7,449 nt of DNA, from contig JAAXTT010000071.1 in NCBI GenBank assembly GCA_013336365.1, forward strand, positions 1-7,449, in the 5' to 3' direction. How positions within the stretch are numbered: the first letter of the stretch is position 1; each line of letters begins with the position of its first letter. The notes under the pieces are model-generated. The model was not told where the DNA came from. It ran no database searches and was given only the letters and a program-made list of their open reading frames with translations. The translations under genes were made by a program, and so were the position numbers. The stretch is from Peptococcaceae bacterium (GTDB lineage Bacteria > Bacillota > Desulfotomaculia > Desulfotomaculales > Desulfocucumaceae). Positions 5,273 to 7,449 of the stretch are shown piece by piece.

Positions 5273-5641
5273 TTGATCGGCAAACCTGACCGCAAGAAGT
5301 TAAGGAATAAGAGGCGGATACGGGTGCGCAAGAAGATTAGCGGCACTGGGGAGCGCCCGAGACTTAACGTATTCCGTAGCCTTAACAATATTTACGCAGC
5401 ACTTATTGATGACGAAAAGGGAGTCACTTTAGTATCAGTGTCAACCCTTTCCCAGGATGTAAAGGGACAAATGGCCCGTGGTGCGAACAAAGAAGCTGCT
5501 ACTGTAGTAGGAAAGCTTGTTGCTAAAGCCGCACTGGAAAAAGGTATAAAAAATGTAGTCTTCGACCGGGCTGGCTATCTTTACCATGGCAGGATTAAGG
5601 CTTTGGCTGAAGCAGCTAGGGAAGGCGGCCTTGAATTTTAA
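5273..5641 (+). CDS. rplR: 50S ribosomal protein L18
   Basis: The 122-residue protein is L18, which with L5 binds 5S rRNA and brings it into the central protuberance. A very basic N-terminal arm (about residues 5-21, KKLRNKRRIRVRKK) is typical. Then come ISGTGERPRLNVFRS (22-36), IYAALIDD (40-47), and the C-terminal VVFDRAGYLYHGRIKALAEAAREGGLEF, where FDRxGxxYHGR is the family signature. The start is TTG 5273, the only in-frame candidate close to a binding site (AAGGAG 5257-5262, 10 bases away) that gives the normal N-terminus. The spacing is long and TTG is weak, so initiation may be less efficient than for neighbours or coupled to rplF, 22 bases upstream. The stop codon lies in the loop of a possible hairpin. 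Confidence 0.96.
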   Translation: MIGKPDRKKLRNKRRIRVRKKISGTGERPRLNVFRSLNNIYAALIDDEKGVTLVSVSTLSQDVKGQMARGANKEAATVVGKLVAKAALEKGIKNVVFDRAGYLYHGRIKALAEAAREGGLEF

Positions 5642-5649
5642 GCCGCTTT
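5622..5649 (+). other. Possible stem-loop spanning the rplR stop codon
   Basis: AAGGCGGC (5622-5629) can pair with GCCGCTTT (5642-5649) over 8 bp with one G-U pair. The 12-base loop includes the rplR stop TAA (5639-5641). Only TTT follows the GC part, so it is not a clear terminator. A competing 4-bp stem GCCG/CGGC (5642-5645 with 5653-5656) uses the same bases. The complementarity is observed; any function is unknown. Confidence 0.3.
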
Positions 5650-5673
5650 AACCGGCCAAAAGGAGGGAAATAG

Positions 5674-6174
5674 GTGTCCAGGATTGATGCTGGAAAACTG
5701 GAATTATCAGAAAAAGTTATATTTATTAACCGAGTGGCCAAGGTTGTAAAGGGTGGCCGAAGGTTTAGCTTTTCAGCTCTTGTTGTTGTAGGAGATGAGA
5801 ATGGACATGTTGGAACTGGTCTTGGCAAAGCTGCAGAGGTGCCTGAAGCCATTCGTAAGGGAATTGAGGATGCCAAGAAAAATATGGTAGAGGTTCCTCT
5901 TTCCGGAACAACTATCCCCCACGAAATAGTTGGTATATTTGGAGCTGGCAAGGTACTGATGAAGCCTGCCGCACCAGGTACCGGAGTAATAGCCGGTGGT
6001 CCGGTAAGGGCAATATTGGAGCTTGCAGGAGTAAGGGATATCTTAACTAAATCTCTTGGCTCAAATAATGCAAACAATGTTGTACATGCTACCATGGTCG
6101 CCTTAACCAGCTTGAAAACACCTCAAGAGGTAGCCAGGCTTAGAGGCAAAACAGTCGAGGAATTACTTGGGTAG
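5674..6174 (+). CDS. rpsE: 30S ribosomal protein S5
   Basis: The 166-residue product has normal length for S5, which contacts S4 and S8 at the mRNA entry side and influences decoding accuracy. The N-terminal double-stranded-RNA-binding-like domain (about 12-76) contains RVAKVVKGGRRFSFSALVVVGD (20-41); the K-G-G-R loop is the place of spectinomycin resistance mutations and is in wild-type form. GHVGTGLGKAAEVPEAIRKG follows. The C-terminal domain has GTTIPHEI (78-85), FGAGKVLMKPA, GTGVIAGGPVRAILELAGVRDILTKSLGSNN, and ends in KTVEELLG. The usual SNxPxN reads SNNANN, with Ala133 where Pro is conserved. GTG 5674 follows AAGGAGG (5660-5666) by 7 bases. A 70-base gap separates it from rpmD. Identification is certain. 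Confidence 0.98.
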   Translation: MSRIDAGKLELSEKVIFINRVAKVVKGGRRFSFSALVVVGDENGHVGTGLGKAAEVPEAIRKGIEDAKKNMVEVPLSGTTIPHEIVGIFGAGKVLMKPAAPGTGVIAGGPVRAILELAGVRDILTKSLGSNNANNVVHATMVALTSLKTPQEVARLRGKTVEELLG

Positions 6175-6180
6175 ATAAGT

Positions 6181-6199
6181 AATGGTTTTCAGAACCGTT
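6181..6199 (+). other. Small stem-loop in the rpsE-rpmD gap
   Basis: AATGGTT (6181-6187) and AACCGTT (6193-6199) can form a 7-bp stem with one U-G pair and loop TTCAG, 6 bases after the rpsE stop. It is AT-rich and weak, and no U-run follows, so it is not a rho-independent terminator. It may be chance, a processing site, or an mRNA end protected from decay. Confidence 0.3.
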
Positions 6200-6200
6200 C

Positions 6201-6230
6201 TTGACTTAAAGGATTATGGTATGGCATAGT
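6201..6230 (+). promoter_or_regulatory. Possible internal sigma-A-type promoter upstream of rpmD
   Basis: TTGACT (6201-6206) differs from the -35 consensus at one base. After 18 bases comes CATAGT (6225-6230), four of six matches to the -10 box, preceded by TG at 6222-6223, the extended -10 element. The predicted transcript start near 6237 would lie after the AAGGAG binding site of rpmD (6231-6236), so such a transcript would serve rplO and secY better than rpmD. This is a sequence match only. Confidence 0.25.
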
Positions 6231-6244
6231 AAGGAGTGGTATAA

Positions 6245-6424
6245 ATGTCAAAGGTAAAAGTTACCTTGATCAAAAGTCTAATAGGTAGACCTGAAGAGCA
6301 GAGAGCCACTGCCAGGGCCCTTGGCCTTGGAAAAAGCAATAGCTCGGTAATCAAGGAAGAAAACCCTGCAATAACAGGGATGATTAAAAAAATTGCTCAC
6401 TTGGTTAGTGTAGAGGAAGCTTAA
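6245..6424 (+). CDS. rpmD: 50S ribosomal protein L30
   Basis: This short gene encodes 59 residues, the normal length of bacterial L30, a small alpha/beta protein on the 50S subunit. I translated it directly: MSKVKVTLIKSLIGRPEEQR, then ATARALGLGKSNSSVIKEEN, then PAITGMIKKIAHLVSVEEA, stop TAA. The conserved SLIGRP (11-16), the ALGL (25-28), NSSV (32-35) and the Met-Ile-Lys-Lys-Ile helix leading to HLVSVEE are the family pattern. ATG 6245 is 8 bases after AAGGAG (6231-6236). It sits between rpsE and rplO, its standard place. L30 is lost in some bacterial lineages, so its presence is mildly informative. Its small size makes it easy to miss in a length-limited gene search. Identification is certain. 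Confidence 0.97.
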   Translation: MSKVKVTLIKSLIGRPEEQRATARALGLGKSNSSVIKEENPAITGMIKKIAHLVSVEEA

Positions 6425-6429
6425 GGAGG
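6423..6429 (+). promoter_or_regulatory. Ribosome binding site fixing the rplO start
   Basis: AAGGAGG begins inside the rpmD stop codon. Its last base is the first base of an in-frame GTG (6429-6431), so that GTG is part of the binding site and cannot be the start. TTG 6438 is 8 bases away, like the other genes here; TTG 6435 is 5 bases away and less likely. Confidence 0.8.
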
Positions 6430-6437
6430 TGCAATTG

Positions 6438-6884
6438 TTGGTTCAATTGAACGAGTTGCGGCCAAATCCAGGCTCTCGAAAGAGTCCCACCCGTAAGGGG
6501 CAAGGTATTGGGAGTGGAAAAGGTAAAACCTCAGGACGGGGACACAAAGGTCAGAATTCCCGTTCAGGTGGAGGTGTTCGCCCGGGTTTTGAGGGTGGAC
6601 AGATGCCTTTGCACAGGAGATTGCCTAAGCGTGGTTTTAGCAACGCACCCTTTAAAAAGTATATAGTTGCTATAAATCTGGAACGCCTGGAAAGATTTGA
6701 AGCAGGAACATTGATTACTCCAGAACTTCTATTGAAGGAAGGAATAATCAATAAGATAGGGGACGGCCTGAAAATACTTGGTGGTGGATCCTTGGATCGG
6801 GCCTTAACTGTACAGGCTCATGCCTTCAGCAAAACAGCCGCTGACAAGATTGAGGCTAGCGGTGGCAAGGCTGAGGTGATTTAA
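6438..6884 (+). CDS. rplO: 50S ribosomal protein L15
   Basis: From TTG 6438 the product is 148 residues, normal for L15, a 50S assembly protein whose long N-terminal arm winds into 23S rRNA. It starts MVQLNELRPNPGSRKS, close to the family MKLHELKPAEGSRK. Next is the Gly/Arg-rich arm: GIGSGKGKTSGRGHKGQNSRSGGGVRPGFEGGQMPL (23-58), RRLPKRGFSN (60-69). The globular domain has TPELLLKEGII (94-104), DGLKILGGGSL, LTVQAHAFSKTAADKIEASGGKAEVI. Gln22 replaces the usual Arg in G-R-G-I-G-S-G. The start rests on binding-site spacing; TTG 6435 would add one residue. The stop TAA (6882-6884) abuts the ATG of secY, so the two genes are probably translationally coupled. Identification is certain. Confidence 0.95.
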   Translation: MVQLNELRPNPGSRKSPTRKGQGIGSGKGKTSGRGHKGQNSRSGGGVRPGFEGGQMPLHRRLPKRGFSNAPFKKYIVAINLERLERFEAGTLITPELLLKEGIINKIGDGLKILGGGSLDRALTVQAHAFSKTAADKIEASGGKAEVI

Positions 6885-7449
6885 ATGATCAGCACACTGC
6901 AGGCAGCCTGGAAGATTGAAGAGCTAAGAAGAAAATTGCTATTTACTTTAACGCTGCTTTTTGTTTTTAGACTGGGTGCGCATATTCCAGTTCCTGGGGT
7001 AGAGGCTAAGGTATTCGCCGATTTAGTGAATAGCAATATGCTGTTTGGTTTTTTTGATGTAATCTCCGGTGGTGCATTTAAGAATTTTTCAATATTCGCT
7101 ATGAGCATCACCCCTTATATCAATGCATCAATAATTATGCAATTGCTGACCATAGTTATTCCTCATTTGGAAAGACTTTCCAAAGAGGGAGAAGAAGGCC
7201 GCAAAAAAATTACTCAGTATGTAAGATATCTGACAGTAGTCCTGGCTTTTTTACAAGCAATAGGAACTACTGCTGCATTAAAGCAGGCTATGATTAAGCC
7301 GTCTATATGGTCATATCTTATGGTAGCGATTACCTTGACTGCTGGAACCGCTTTTCTTATGTGGCTTGGAGAGCAGATTACCGAAAAGGGAATCGGAAAT
7401 GGAATATCATTGCTGATTTTTGCCGGTATAGTATCTCGCTTCCCAGGTG
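6885..7449 (+). CDS. secY: Preprotein translocase channel subunit SecY, N-terminal part
   Basis: The frame is open to the window end, giving 188 of the usual 420-430 residues. SecY is the ten-helix inner-membrane channel that with SecE and SecG passes proteins through or into the membrane. Visible parts are the cytoplasmic start AAWKIEELRRK (7-17), helix 1 (about 18-36) running into RLGAHIPVPG (29-38), the plug and helix 2 region with GFFDVISGGAFKNFSIFAMSITPYINASIIMQLL (55-88), the first cytoplasmic loop ERLSKEGEEGRKKITQYVRY, helix 3 (about 114-134), helix 4 (143-162) and LGEQITEKGIGNGIS (161-175) leading to helix 5. ATG 6885 directly follows the rplO stop, with GAGGTGAT (6873-6880) as binding site inside rplO. 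adk and map usually follow downstream. Identification is certain. Confidence 0.97.
   Translation, partial: MISTLQAAWKIEELRRKLLFTLTLLFVFRLGAHIPVPGVEAKVFADLVNSNMLFGFFDVISGGAFKNFSIFAMSITPYINASIIMQLLTIVIPHLERLSKEGEEGRKKITQYVRYLTVVLAFLQAIGTTAALKQAMIKPSIWSYLMVAITLTAGTAFLMWLGEQITEKGIGNGISLLIFAGIVSRFPG

Noticed and set aside
5616..6095. 159-residue open frame on the - strand
   Set aside because: It lies antisense to rplR/rpsE, has no recognisable domain, and results from codon use of the real genes. The same holds for the - strand frames at 625-1014 and 1295-1675.
6429..6437. GTG 6429 as the L15 start
   Set aside because: Its first base belongs to the AAGGAGG binding site itself, so no spacing remains; TTG 6438 fits spacing and family length.
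1..7449. CRISPR array, mobile element, tRNA/rRNA gene, phage or defence genes
   Set aside because: No direct-repeat array, terminal inverted repeat, transposase frame or RNA gene sequence is visible; all space is taken by core ribosomal genes and short gaps.

Overview
The window is an uninterrupted piece of the S10-spc ribosomal protein supercluster. All genes lie on the + strand in the canonical bacterial order: rplB (3' part), rpsS, rplV, rpsC, rplP, rpmC, rpsQ, rplN, rplX, rplE, rpsZ (zinc-type S14), rpsH, rplF, rplR, rpsE, rpmD, rplO, secY (5' part). No gene in that order is missing, and I see no insertion, frameshift or mobile element.

The likely source is a low-to-moderate G+C Firmicute of the class Clostridia, perhaps near the Peptococcaceae/Syntrophomonadaceae. 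The reasons are strong AAGGAGG-type ribosome binding sites before nearly every gene, the short zinc-ribbon form of S14, a four-cysteine L24, the presence of L30, and protein sequences that read like clostridial versions. The genus cannot be named from the sequence alone. Of 17 visible starts I assign 9 to ATG, 6 to GTG and 2 to TTG.

Layout: positions 1-2709 hold the distal S10 operon block (L2, S19, L22, S3, L16, L29, S17). Positions 2739-6884 hold the spc block (L14, L24, L5, S14, S8, L6, L18, S5, L30, L15). Position 6885 to the window end holds the first 188 residues of SecY. Gaps are short (0 to about 80 bases) and one pair overlaps (rplP/rpmC, 11 bases), so the block is probably co-transcribed. 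The products build both ribosomal subunits, and SecY forms the membrane channel that ribosomes dock on. No convincing rho-independent terminator was found. The two longest gaps (1051-1130 and 6175-6244) each contain a small inverted repeat, and the second also has a promoter-like match.

This is conserved core genome and I found no undescribed system. The points most worth a second look are substitutions at normally conserved prolines in several ribosomal proteins (S19, L22, L16, L5, S5), an atypical N-terminal region in L16, a 9-base tandem repeat that duplicates the L29 start region, and the small hairpins in the gaps. Family comparisons come from remembered sequences, not from an alignment.
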